64,000 nucleotides of DNA from Fragilaria crotonensis. Lineage: Eukaryota > Bacillariophyta > Fragilariophyceae > Fragilariales > Fragilariaceae. The notes beneath the pieces are model-generated. The model was given only the letters and a program-made list of their open reading frames with translations, ran no database searches and had not been told where the DNA came from. A program made the position numbers and the translations under genes. The stretch spans positions 62,001 to 126,000 of the forward strand of contig JAKSYS010000050.1 in NCBI GenBank assembly GCA_022925895.1, in the 5' to 3' direction. Positions 53,501 to 63,483 of the stretch are shown here, piece by piece (position 1 is the first letter of the stretch; every line of letters starts with the position of its first letter).

Positions 53501-56500
53501 GGCAGACGAGGACAACCAAACTCTAGCAAGACACGGTTTTGGGACTGCGGCATTTGGAGCCATAAGTTTCAATCGTGACAAAGACACTATTTCAACATCC
53601 AAGGGAGCTAGACTCGATTCTATGGTCAACGTTCCAGTGTGGCTACGAACGTATGTCGCTGACGTCCTCCGGTACATTGAATATGAACGCAGAGCGTTGC
53701 CTGTCGCACTGCTTTGTGATCATTTCAAAACAGACGAATCAGCTGAGGGAACTGATTCATCGATGAAGTCTGGCTTGCAACCGAAGTCAAGGTCGAAAAA
53801 GGCTCGAAAAGGCGAGGCACGCGAAAGACCCGAGAACAGCTTTCAATATTTTGTCCGCATAAACAAGGAACAATTTCTTGCCTCTCTCGGGCATGAAAAA
53901 TCCCGGGAATTAAAAGGAATGGAAGTCCAGCATGCTATTCGTACAGTCGGATCCACAGTTTGGAGAACTTTCACCGACCAAGAAAAGGCCGAGTGGAAAC
54001 AGAGGGCGAATGACGATTGGGAGCGACAGAGGGCCGCAGCGCTGGAGGAAACGGCCACTATATCTGAAGCGAGGGAGGGGAAACCCTGAATCTGTCACGG
54101 ATTTCTTTCGAAGCGGCCGATGCGGAGGGCGTGTCGGCTATGGAGCAAAGGATACAGCAGCTGACTCAGTCTTTGAGCAGGATCGGCCGTGTTCTGGATC
54201 ACCATCGAGAGAAAACTGGAAGCCCCCCAACTTCGGATGACGCAAACCCAGAATCTGTAATTCATCCACCGCTATCAATAATGACAGACCACGAAGTTGT
54301 AGCTTGGATGTGGAGCGATGATGCCGGAGTCGTTAAGTCCCTCCTCCGGTCGATCCAGCGTGAACAGTGCGCCCCGACGTTGCTGTACGAGTCCCTCGCC
54401 GCGAAGGTGAAGGAATACCGCAAATTGAGCGACTTCGTTGCGAATCCGAAGGAGTCTGGAATCTTGTTTCTCGAAGCTAGGAGGACGCTGACTGCTGCTC
54501 TCTTAGATTTAAGAGAATGCCTAAATGACGGTATCCGAGAGCTAGCGAAGGAGTTTAAGAAAAAAGAGCTGGAAAGGGGACGAATCAAGTCCAAAGCAAG
54601 ACGAGAAGAGGCGAAGGGAGCAGTGACGAGGGAGGTGAATGCTGTGTTACAAAGTGTTGTCAATCAAGTGGTCTGTAGATTCGAGGATCCATGTGGGTCA
54701 CTAGACACCAGTCTCGTTTCGAAACCACGAAGTCCAGCCAAGGCAAAAGGTGGAACTGAATTGTCTGCGAGCCCATGGCTGGAATACTATCATGATAGAT
54801 GGAAGCTTGAAGCTGCGGCCGACATTCTCCTACTTTATGCTCGAACAACAACTTTCTTCAAGATCAATCCTTATGCTCCTGTAAAGTCCACATCTTTAGA
54901 GGTATACGCCCGTGAACTCGGCAACAATATACCTCTTTCAACAATAAGGAGCGTCCGAGACGAGAAGGCTCTGCCACCTTCAAACATACAACTTCTCGGA
55001 GAACCCACTGGATCCACATCACACCGGTCAGGCGAAGATGATGCGGCCAAAGTTGACTCGACCGTGGCATGTTCGGCGATCGCAAAGAAGAAGAAACCGG
55101 AGGTCGTCTGCGACCCAGACGCTGTACTTGCGAATGTAACTGTCTCATACTCTGGAGACTACGTTTTCTCACAGCTGCTGCAGTGGTTCAATGGCGGCAT
55201 CGGACAGAAGCAAGGTTTGCCGGATATGATTGGTTGTGTGATACTTCCTTCGGTAGAGGCCACATTTGCGTCATCTGGTGGATCAGGTGGAAAGACGCAG
55301 AAGACGACTCTCTATCGAAGTCAAGTGCGACCTCGTCTATTCGACTGGCTCCGGGATCCTCATCAGCGAGGCAGTACGTTTCCAGATGAACTCGCAAACG
55401 TGTTCAAAGGACCGGAGCTGAAATACGAAGAAGGCCTTTTACTGACACTTCCAATCGGTTCTCCTATCTTGGATCTACTGATTATGGGAGATGATGCAAA
55501 TATCAATGCTGTGCTCACAGCACTTGACCACGACCGCCTTCGAGACGTAAGAACTGGCACCTCGACGGATACCGCCACAACGAGGTTGGAGTCAACGATC
55601 GACGAAGCCATGCCAGCTCAAGCAGTTGCCAAATGGGTTCAATGCGAGAATGAAGGTTGTCTCAAGTGGAGGCGCCTGCCATTTTTTGTCGATGTTGATG
55701 TTTTGCCTGAGCAATTCTTTTGTCGTGACAACGTGTGGAATCCAGAAGCGCAAAATTGTGATGCTCCTGAGGATACATGGGATGATTGCGACAATCAACT
55801 TCACAACGAAGGAATCGAAAAGGAAAGTGATAAGGAGATGCAGAGTGTACGGGAGGGCGATGGCGACAGAGAATTTCAAGTTGAACTGCAATACGCAATT
55901 GGTGACAGGTACGATGTCTTGAGAACTAAAAAGAAGTGTTTTGTACTGGCGAAGTGGTTGACATTGACGTCAAAGGTCCAACAAAGCGAGTCAAGCTGCA
56001 CTTCCCGAAAGTCCCTGAAAAGTTTGACGAGTGGATAGAGGTGCCGTCCGATCGAATCGCTCCTCTTTACTCGAAGCAAGTTAAGAAGGATGCTCAGCAG
56101 ATGGTTGCACCGGATGCAGGGACTACAGCAGCTGAAGCAAAAAATGCCAAATTATTGGCATCACCCGACCCTAGTTCAGTCGCAGCCACTCTTCTCTCCA
56201 TCCGTCGAACTACGACATCGACGCTTGGCGAGGAAGACGCAAATTGTCGTGGAATGCCACGGAAAACAAAGGAAAAAACGAAATCGAGATTGAGACCGGC
56301 CTCCAGAAAACTTCTTACTCCAACCAGTAACGGCCACTTGGAATGTCGGGACCACGTGGTTATGCCACAGGAAAGGCAGGAGTCAAGTGCAGCATCCTTC
56401 GAGGCAAAACAGGAAATGAATCAAACTTCCTCTACAAGGAATGGTCGTTTTGCAGATGCTGCCGATTTCAACTGTGTCCCAAAGGAAGACAAGAAAGGTG

Positions 56501-57036
56501 GAGACTCATTCGCCGATGGCTGCCTTCTATCTAATGGCTTGAGCAGCGGCCAAGGTGATTCGCCGTCGATGTCAGCTCGGACAAAACAGTTGCGCCGCCT
56601 TGAAGCATTCCCTTGTCTTGGCCAGTCTAACACAGATGCAATTCACTGCAAGAATTCGACGACAGACAGCCAAGTGGGAGAAGGAGCCTCTTCGTTTGTC
56701 ATACCCCGAAAGCGAAAATGTGTTGATAGCTTGCCTCGAGGCGAGACAATGCCCAGTCCTGGCCCATCAAATACCAAGACAAATGACTCGACGCATTCCA
56801 AGACAGAGGGGCACGCAGGCGAAGGGGCCTCGTCTTTCACTATACCTAGGAAGCGAAAACTCGTTGAGGATACACCTGGAGCGCTTGGGGTGTCCGGTGT
56901 CATCAATAGCGGCATTGTCGAGTCTCGTAGTCCCCGAAAAACGAAACCCTTGCCGCCAGTCGCAGGGCAAACTGGTGAACGACTGGTTTCTCAGACATCG
57001 CTTATTGCTGCATCCTTGCGAGGTTCCGGACAGTGA
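50514..57036 (+). CDS. ATXR3/SDG2-like histone H3K4 methyltransferase with HMG-box, CW and Tudor-like segments (six frame slips)
   Basis: Exon 1 is 50514-50644 and exon 2 50721-57036; with six one-base slips allowed, about 2150 residues. SET domain at about 52,920-53,400: VYPSWRWGEKLDAIE, DFYNMALERPQADPRGYGLM, LSHSCDPTCEVRVAALNGQL, GEELTFDYN, then a Cys post-SET (CLCGCSKCRGSF). Sequence after SET (FGTAAFGAISF, YIEYERRALPVALL, WKLEAAADILLLYARTTTFF, YVFSQLLQWFN) also follows plant ATXR3, not just generic SET proteins. Additions are an HMG-like block (ENSFQYFVRINKEQFL, about 53,830-54,040), a CW zinc finger (KWVQCENEGCLKWRRLP, 55,625-55,790), a Tudor-like fold (55,890-56,080, HFPKVPEKFDEWIEVPSDRI) and two IPRKRK motifs. 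It should deposit H3K4me3 in the nucleus. Slips lie at 50856-50860, 51148-51152, 51393-51396, 52559-52562, 54077-54080 and 55928-55932. Confidence 0.88.
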
Positions 57037-57338
57037 ACCCTTTGACGCAAAACGGGCCTACGAGTTCTGGTCAAGACCGTCGCCATGACGAACGTGGTAC
57101 ACGCACTCTCCCGTGCTCCGACGCTTACGCGTATAGAAAACTGCACTATGCCATGCCACAGGGTTAGGATCCAACAACCTTGACGAGGTTTCATCACGTA
57201 CTATTCAACAATGGTAACCCTCTGATCCAGCAGCATCTCGTTTCAAGATGCCTTCGCCTTAAGTTACTATAGCAACGTTTCTCTTATCTATACATTGTTT
57301 TCATCTTCTCAATCCATAGTCGAATATCATCTTGGAGC
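57037..57338. other. Convergent 3' intergenic region
   Basis: Between the SET gene and the CIA30 gene stops. No gene seen. Confidence 0.4.
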
Positions 57339-58541
57339 TTAAGCAGTCTGACTCTCATCAGGATTCGGGGTCGTCGCCTTTTTCGTGTTCTTCCATTTCG
57401 CTACCAATTTCAGTGGCGCAAACAAGCCATATTTCAGCAATACACCAGAGATGCTCCTAAAGGTGTCCATGGCCAAAATTGTGAATGCTTGCATCATCGC
57501 CAGGATAAGACCTGATCTTTTGCTTCGTACACCGATTCCAAAAAGGATTGCTTTGGGTCGCGACATGCCTCGTTGGGTGCGCAAGATCTTCATCGCCGAT
57601 CGTCGTCGATTGGCCTGTTCCGAGAAAAAGAGTTTTGAGAGAGGCAAGAGAATCTTGACAAGGTGGGGGCGATTCTTTTCAACTTCGTGTTTCGACAGCG
57701 TTTTGGGAGGATCTAATGTCGAAACTGAAGGAGAAACTAGCTGCGCGCCTCCTTCCTCGGGAGCACAGGAGAAGACCCCTATGTTTCTGATCTGCACTTC
57801 AAAAAAGCCAGGACGAAAGTTGTCGATTACTGTCATGTTCTGCGCAGACCGAAACTTGGACAGAGTTAATCCAATTTGAAAAATACCCTGTGCAGAAACG
57901 TTCATGACCTCTGCGTTAGGAACAAATCTAGCACCTCGAACCATTTGAAAGTCGGAAAAAGGAATAAGAATCCGAGACCACTCCTCCGCTCCCTCCGGCA
58001 TTTTGAATTCAGCTTGATACAATTGTTCCCCCCGTGATTGGTCAGTACGGGTGCTCATCTTCCACACACGTCTCGAAGGTTCGTTGTCGCTGACCAGTCG
58101 ACAATCTATGAAGAATCCTTGAGCGTCGCTATTCACACGGAGGGATTCCTGGAAGGGGAGAGTCCGAGTACCACAGAAACCACCTCCATCGACGCGACAG
58201 ATACCGCTCCAACTGGCATAGGACGACGAATTGGACGCAGTGCCGACAGCTGGAATGTGGCGGATGGACGACGTGGAAATGCCCCCCATGATGGCGTCGT
58301 CAATTCGCTCAAAGCTATCCACTGTTTTTGGATTCGAAAAGTCAAAAATTGACGTGAATCGCGCTCCTGGTAAGGTGTTTGCGTTGTCGATTTCCGGTAG
58401 AATCGACAACGAAGCCTTCATAGCCGATTTTTGGATTCTGCCAAAGTGTGGCCGAGGCTGCAGGGTCAGGGCCGTCACTGCCGCTGCACTCAGAAGGCTG
58501 GCTAAGGCGATGCCGTGAATCTTCAGCGCATTCATGATCAT
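57339..58541 (-). CDS. CIA30 (complex I intermediate-associated protein 30) domain protein, signal-peptide-bearing
   Basis: An intact 400-residue ORF. The N-terminus MIMNALKIHGIALASLLSAA then VTALTLQPRPHFGRIQ is hydrophobic and signal-like, followed by basic residues, as in diatom plastid precursors with a Leu-containing junction. From residue about 60 it matches the CIA30/NDUFAF1 fold: IFDFSNPKTVDSFERIDDAI, MGGISTSS, WSGICRVDGGGFCGTRTLPF, EEWSRILIPFSDFQMVRG and GIFQIGLTLSKF. Classical CIA30 helps assemble mitochondrial complex I; plastid relatives exist in plants (HCF173-type). The signal peptide argues for a plastid or endomembrane location. The C-terminal 130 residues (Lys/Arg-rich, one hydrophobic patch GLILAMMQAFTILAMDTF) are extra. 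Confidence 0.85.
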   Translation of the reverse strand: MIMNALKIHGIALASLLSAAAVTALTLQPRPHFGRIQKSAMKASLSILPEIDNANTLPGARFTSIFDFSNPKTVDSFERIDDAIMGGISTSSIRHIPAVGTASNSSSYASWSGICRVDGGGFCGTRTLPFQESLRVNSDAQGFFIDCRLVSDNEPSRRVWKMSTRTDQSRGEQLYQAEFKMPEGAEEWSRILIPFSDFQMVRGARFVPNAEVMNVSAQGIFQIGLTLSKFRSAQNMTVIDNFRPGFFEVQIRNIGVFSCAPEEGGAQLVSPSVSTLDPPKTLSKHEVEKNRPHLVKILLPLSKLFFSEQANRRRSAMKILRTQRGMSRPKAILFGIGVRSKRSGLILAMMQAFTILAMDTFRSISGVLLKYGLFAPLKLVAKWKNTKKATTPNPDESQTA

Positions 58542-59352
58542 GATGCAATCAAATGCCTGGTACTATCAAGATCTGACGATGTTATTGCAAACAATGAGGT
58601 GACCCCTCTCCTTTTGGCATGGGTAAAATGCGATGTTAGAGCATGACTTGTGACGTGTTATGACGCGATCACACTTTTCTGAGTCAATAAATGCACAGTA
58701 AATAGTACATAGTATATATAGTATTACAGTACGTGGTACCCTGGTACCAGCAAGTAGTACCAGTACAGTTCAGGGATCCGATTAGAATGCAAGGAAATGA
58801 CGTCAAGCGTCAAGCCGTACTCGAGTTGTACCAATCAGCATGCTCTCAATATGTTACTGTCTTACTGGAGTACTGTATCACCGTAGGTGGCACGTGAAAA
58901 GGTCAGTACTGTGACGTCATGCTTGACGTCATTTCCTTGCATTCTAATCGAACCCGTGTACTGTGTACTCGAGTGTTGTGTACGACTCCGGAGTCCGGAG
59001 TGCTGCTTAACATCCTGGTACTCCAGTACAGTACTGGTAGTACAAGTATCGAGTTATCCTGTTCTTTGAGTCAGATTGCAAGCTGTACGGGAGCACCAGT
59101 ATTGCACAAGTCGACCCTACTCTTCAGAGGTAGCATGTAGCATCTGAAGAAATTTAACCGAGGGCATCACGAATCGCGATGTGGAGACGTGACTATGTCT
59201 CTACTAGTTTCTTTACTCGCTTTGTTGACGATTGACTCCCTCCGCATAGACGCAAATCTCGACTCAAGAGGAATGATTTTTTCGCCTTTCCAAAACATTC
59301 ACCTTCCGCAATCAATCTATCTGTTCAGTTCCTGTTACATCGTTGTCTAGAG
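58542..59352. other. Intergenic with GTAC words and a MITE
   Basis: GTAC-rich at 58,690-58,760 and 58,960-59,060. Contains the 182-bp MITE at 58774-58955. The 3' part is the promoter of the phosphatase gene. Confidence 0.5.
58774..58955. mobile_element. MITE, family A/B copy 2 (182 bp)
   Basis: Inverted ends of about 35 bp: GGATCCGATTAGAATGCAAG ... and its inverse ending CTAATCGAACCC. Each carries GACGTC next to TTCCTTGCATTC. Reverse complement aligns along its length with 33,527-33,693. No clear target duplication. Confidence 0.85.
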
Positions 59353-60200
59353 ATGGATCTGTCGAATAACGAAGAAGCTTTTGGCATCAAACGACAAACA
59401 ATTGTGTTTGTGCGGCACGGTGTCGCGCGCCACAATGTACTCGATGACAAGGGAAATCCACCAAATCTAAACGATCCTGACCTCTTTGACCCTCCTCTTC
59501 TTCTGGAGGGGAAGAGACAAGCTTTAGATGCTGGTCAGAGACTGCGCATCTGGTGGCATACTACGCAAGTGGGCGAGCATTTGGAACTAGTGATCACATC
59601 GCCATTGACCAGATGCTTGCAAACAACTGCGTTGGCTTTCTTACCCGGTGACCAATACGCCAAGGATACACCCGAACCGACCATCGCATGTATGGATCTC
59701 GTGCGCGAGGCTTATGGCATGAGCTACCCCGATCGGCGACGGCCGAAGGAATTGTTGATGGTACGTCGTAGACATAGATTGCATATGATCAACATCGTTT
59801 TCAGACTTGACTTTACACGTGCTTACCCTGTTTACCTGATCATTTACATAAAACATTTCTGGAACAAAAGACGAAATGGCCAACAATTCACTTTGACCCT
59901 TCCATGCCAAACGAGGACGAAGCATGGAAATTGACAGAGAGAGAATCCATCCCAGACGTCGTTTATCGCGTCAATCAATTCCTGCAATGGCTTATTTGTC
60001 GGGCGGAAACCAATATCGTGGTTGTTTCTCATGGCGTTTGGATAGAATGTTGTTTCCATGTTCACTGTCCTCAAGCGCTGCAACAACAAGTTCATGGTGC
60101 ACCTCCTGATCGAGTCAGGAACGGCGACTTGTTTGCCGGAGAATGTGTTTCCATGCATGGTCAATTTCAACGGTTGGAGAATTTGCGACGGATTGAATAG
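59353..60200 (+). CDS. Histidine phosphatase (phosphoglycerate mutase-like), two exons
   Basis: Exon 1 is 59353-59760 and exon 2 59871-60200; the 110-bp intron is GT-AG, phase 0; 245 residues. Histidine-phosphatase superfamily: catalytic RHG in TIVFVRHGVARHNV, second-site SPLTRCLQTTALAF, Glu in LVREAYGMSYPDRRRPKEL, and second catalytic His in IVVVSHGVWIECCF. The broad family includes phosphoglycerate mutases and small-molecule or protein phosphatases; plant and fungal members of this length are mostly unassigned phosphatases. No presequence. The 3' end overlaps the last codons of the convergent GT64 gene by 86 bp (60115-60200). Confidence 0.85.
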
Positions 60201-61677
60201 CGGTTTCGCGATGTTCGGTTTCATCAATCACAGCATAGAGTTGGTCGGAGTATCGCTGCTTGCGTTTCTTTGTCAACTTCCTGTCCTTCTTCTTAATCTT
60301 CTTATCCTTCTTCGCATTCTTCTTTTCACTTTTAGTCGTTGCCTTCAAGTTCCAGCGTTTCTCCCAGGGTTCAGAATCAATGATCAGTCCATTCCAATAG
60401 GCTTGCACCATTGCGTGCGATTTCATGTCCATCAAGGCTTTAATCACCTGATTGTTAGACATAGATTCCCAGGATTTCCTCAAGGCGTCAAACTCTGCTT
60501 GCCGCGAGCTTCGAATCCGATGCGCGTGTGTGTTATCGTTGTGCCTTGCATTGGTATATTGGTACTGCGGCTCAGCTCCACAAGAGAAGATTCCTGGACC
60601 GATATACCTTCCATACTGCAGTCTATCCTTGAGTTGCAAGAGCTCCGCAAAGTCGTTTATACAGGCGTCGCGCAAGGCCTTGTGATCCAACGAATCGCTG
60701 ATCCCACCGTTATGGGAGTACAGCTTGATTTGTGTCCCCACGGACGCCCATTTGTCGGCCAAGAGCGGTGGATTGCCATTAGTCAAGGATGATACGAAAA
60801 AAGACATGGCAATGTCTTCGCAATTGAAATTTGTCGCCACTCGATCAAAAATTGGCCTGGGGAGGTCCGTCATGTACCAGTTTAGATAGTCACGGTGAAG
60901 AAAGGCATACCGTGGTAGTGTCATGGAGTATCTGTTTGTTCGTTCTGTTTCGCTGAGATAGGCGTACTCCCATGTGTTCGAATTTCCATTTGAAACCACA
61001 GTGTGGGATCGGCCATCAAAGCCTACCATGCGATGTGGATTCTGCGTCCATTTGAAAAAACCGGCATCTATGGCGGCACAAGGTCGCAGCACGTCGTCGT
61101 CAATCGATAATATTCCCAATGTGGGTGGTTCCTGCATGATTCGAAAGCGCTCGTTAAGGGAATTTACCTCATGCCGTTCCACAATGACCTTTTCATTTTC
61201 CAGTAAAGACTCGGGCGGTTCGCCCTGAGCCATGCACCACACAATTTGAATCTGGACTGCACCAGGACACGATGCATGATGTTGAATCGACGTCTGCAAT
61301 TGGTCGAGACGTTTCCAGGAGTTGATGCGAATGGTGTAAACTTCATAATCAAGCTCCCGCAACGGAGTGAGTGTTCGATGCAGCTGCTGTGAGACAGTTA
61401 CGCTTACAGCAGGAGTTGCAAACTCGTTCCACAACGTTCCTTGGTTCGAAACAAGGACTTGAAAGAGAAAGACGTGTACTCCAACGAGAAACGCTGTCGC
61501 AGCGGCCACAAGCACCCACACGATCTTGACCCTCCGACCGCCCACACTGTTTGTTGAAAAGTATGTTTTATTCCGGACGACAGGTCGTCGGAGGATGGGT
61601 TCTTGAGATTGGCATTCCGCACCACCAGAACTGTCTTTTCCGCCATTTTGATGATTCAAATGAGATGCTCGCTTCAT
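60115..61677 (-). CDS. Type II membrane GT64-like glycosyltransferase (exostosin-like)
   Basis: A 520-residue ORF from ATG 61677 (MKRASHLNHQNGGKDSSGGA); the longer frame needs TTG. A signal anchor lies at about residues 50-70 (IVWVLVAAATAFLVGVHVFLF). The lumenal part contains GT64 landmarks: YTIRINSWKRLDQLQTSIQH, IVWCMAQGEPPESL, GILSIDDDVLRPC (DxD metal site), NPHRMVGFDGRSH and NFNCEDIAMSFFVS. GT64 enzymes are Golgi retaining transferases of the exostosin/EXTL type, adding N-acetylhexosamines to polysaccharides or glycosylinositol phosphoceramides. A highly basic stretch (KKNAKKDKKIKKKDRKLTKK) near the C-terminus is unusual for the family. Donor and acceptor not known. Confidence 0.88.
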   Translation of the reverse strand: MKRASHLNHQNGGKDSSGGAECQSQEPILRRPVVRNKTYFSTNSVGGRRVKIVWVLVAAATAFLVGVHVFLFQVLVSNQGTLWNEFATPAVSVTVSQQLHRTLTPLRELDYEVYTIRINSWKRLDQLQTSIQHHASCPGAVQIQIVWCMAQGEPPESLLENEKVIVERHEVNSLNERFRIMQEPPTLGILSIDDDVLRPCAAIDAGFFKWTQNPHRMVGFDGRSHTVVSNGNSNTWEYAYLSETERTNRYSMTLPRYAFLHRDYLNWYMTDLPRPIFDRVATNFNCEDIAMSFFVSSLTNGNPPLLADKWASVGTQIKLYSHNGGISDSLDHKALRDACINDFAELLQLKDRLQYGRYIGPGIFSCGAEPQYQYTNARHNDNTHAHRIRSSRQAEFDALRKSWESMSNNQVIKALMDMKSHAMVQAYWNGLIIDSEPWEKRWNLKATTKSEKKNAKKDKKIKKKDRKLTKKRKQRYSDQLYAVIDETEHRETAIQSVANSPTVEIDHAWKHILRQTSRRS

Positions 61678-62083
61678 GAAAATGAACGCGAACAAATAAA
61701 AACCAAGGCCGCTTCTATGAGAGTCAAGCCGGGCGCGCTCTTCTACATGTATCGACCAGAGCAGAGGATATTCAATTGAAGGTGATCGAGAGTAATGCGA
61801 CTGCGATCGACCAATGCTCTGAACGTGAACGTGTTCAAGTTCGCAGTTTCTTTTAGCAGTTCACTGGAAGGACTGGGTTCAAGAGTTCAAGTGCTACCGG
61901 TAGTACTGGATACCAAAAAGTGCTGGTTTTACGTAGTACAGGAGTTTTTTAGTGTCCATACTCGAGTGTATATGTATGTGTATGATATATACTGGTAGCA
62001 GACAACGTATACTCCGAAGTAATATTTTCGAGGACGACTTCAACAACTCATTATATATTAAGCGTCAATGTTACAACCACGAC
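61678..62083. other. Intergenic, no gene seen
   Basis: Between the GT64 start and the MaoC-like remnant. Short GTAC and TAT-rich patches (about 61,900-62,000). Confidence 0.4.
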
Positions 62084-62900
62084 GGCATGATAAAGCTTCT
62101 GCGTGTGCCCCTGCAACACGCAAAATCACTAGAACCTCAAACGACCACGATTCCACGTACGTTAGTGCGTTCATCGTCGTCCTCAAATTCTGAGTCATCC
62201 AAAGCTGCCGCGTCCCATCGTGACAGGGATAACATCTCCCCATGGCAAGGGCGTGGCTGTGAATCAATACGCCGAAGTACGACGGACTTTTTCTGCCGCC
62301 GATGTTATTCAATTTAGTCATTTAGTGTGATTTTAATCCAGTTTGCACTCATCAACCGTGCCATCAGCCACACATTCCTCTTCAAATGTTTAGTGAACTC
62401 TGGTTTCATTCAACGATGGGAATGCGGGTAGCGATTCCGATACGACAGCAACTACAATGGAAACCACTTGTCCACGGCATGTTGTCATCCTCGCTCTTCT
62501 CCTGCATCTTTGGGACACTAATTCGAAGCATCTATAGTCAGGTGTTACATTTCGTCATCCAATCTTTGCTCAAGATGCTGTGGATGGTCCGAGTGCAGGT
62601 CACCAACGTTCGTCCCATCTCTGGCCGATCCAAGGGAGGATTGTTAATAGACAGGACACGACTGTCGTCGTACTTGATCCTGCGGATGAAGGTCAAGACA
62701 ACCTCAGAAGAGGGGCAAGCTCTGCATCGAGGGACACGCTCATGTGTGGTTACCTGCAGGGACGCTGGCAACAAACGGGCAAGATTCGCAGATTATCTGA
62801 TAGACGACAGAAAATTAGTAGAGGGAGAAAACAGACGCACGTTCATACATTTATCTATACGTTGATAAGCAGGCCAAACGAAATTCCTGGGATAGTTGTT
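62084..62900 (+). pseudogene. MaoC-like (R)-enoyl-CoA hydratase remnant or badly sequenced gene
   Basis: Pieces in several frames match a hotdog-fold MaoC hydratase. NQYAEVRRTFSAADVIQFSH occurs at about 62,260-62,320 (MaoC N-terminal helix); PLVHGMLSSSLFSCIFGTLI at about 62,467-62,526 (the VHGML active-site loop region); RHPIFAQDAV follows at about 62,550-62,580. MaoC enzymes hydrate trans-2-enoyl-CoA in beta-oxidation or fatty-acid elongation. The first 25 residues (MIKLLRVPLQHAKSLEPQTT) are basic and could be mitochondrial. The catalytic D-x-x-x-N-P-(L/V)-H segment is not visible in the expected place. Slips go both ways (for example at about 62,245 and 62,590), so sequencing error alone does not explain them; an intron or real decay is likely. 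Confidence 0.5.
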
Positions 62901-62902
62901 GA

Positions 62903-63483
62903 TTATGGAAATGGAAGGAACTGTGGAATGGAAAATGCTGTTATCGTCCCAGTCACTGCATCCACGGCACTACCGTAGCGCACATGCATCATGAGCAGTA
63001 GTATGACACTCCACACCATCACGGCGAAGACCAGGAGTGGTGTATTCTTTTCTGACCACCAACCCGGGTCCATACAATTGCTTATGACGCAAGAAGTCAG
63101 CAGCCTCCGCGCCACAGACTTGCGAGGATATCGGATAAACCTGTTCGTTGCCTCGAGCATATTGCTGCTGGGATAAGTACGAGGACATACTCTCAACGCT
63201 AATTCATCCAAATCTTGACGCAAATTGGCAGTGACATCACCCATTTCGTGTCATGACCTGTCATCAACTTCATCGTCGTCATAATCACTGTTGTCGCGAT
63301 CGTAGTCACCTCTGGCTCTGGTGGAGTAAGGTTGTGACGACGATGGCAGCGGCGACCCAACAGATTCGTTGCGAATGGAGTTCATAATCGCATCTGCTTC
63401 TTCACCCAATCGTTGCACTCTACCCTAGCATGCCTGCAATCGTCATCGTCGTCCTCGTTTCCACTGTCCTCATAATCGCTCAT
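62903..63483 (-). CDS. Small acidic-N protein with one TM, frame-slipped; unknown
   Basis: From ATG 63483 the minus strand reads MSDYEDSGNEDDDDDCRHAR. A slip at the 3-C run 63423-63425 leads to QRLGEEADAIMNSIRNESVG and DYDRDNSDYDDDEVDD. An in-frame TGA precedes MGDVTANLRQDLDELALRVC, which runs to a TM helix (PLLVFAVMVWSVILLLMMHV) and stop at 62903. The parts may be one gene with an unseen intron, or the 342-bp ORF from ATG 63244 may stand alone. A tail-anchored-like organisation is possible. No family recognised. Confidence 0.45.

Noticed and set aside
60058-60792. 244-codon plus ORF
   Set aside because: Antisense to the well-supported GT64 gene; no family resemblance.
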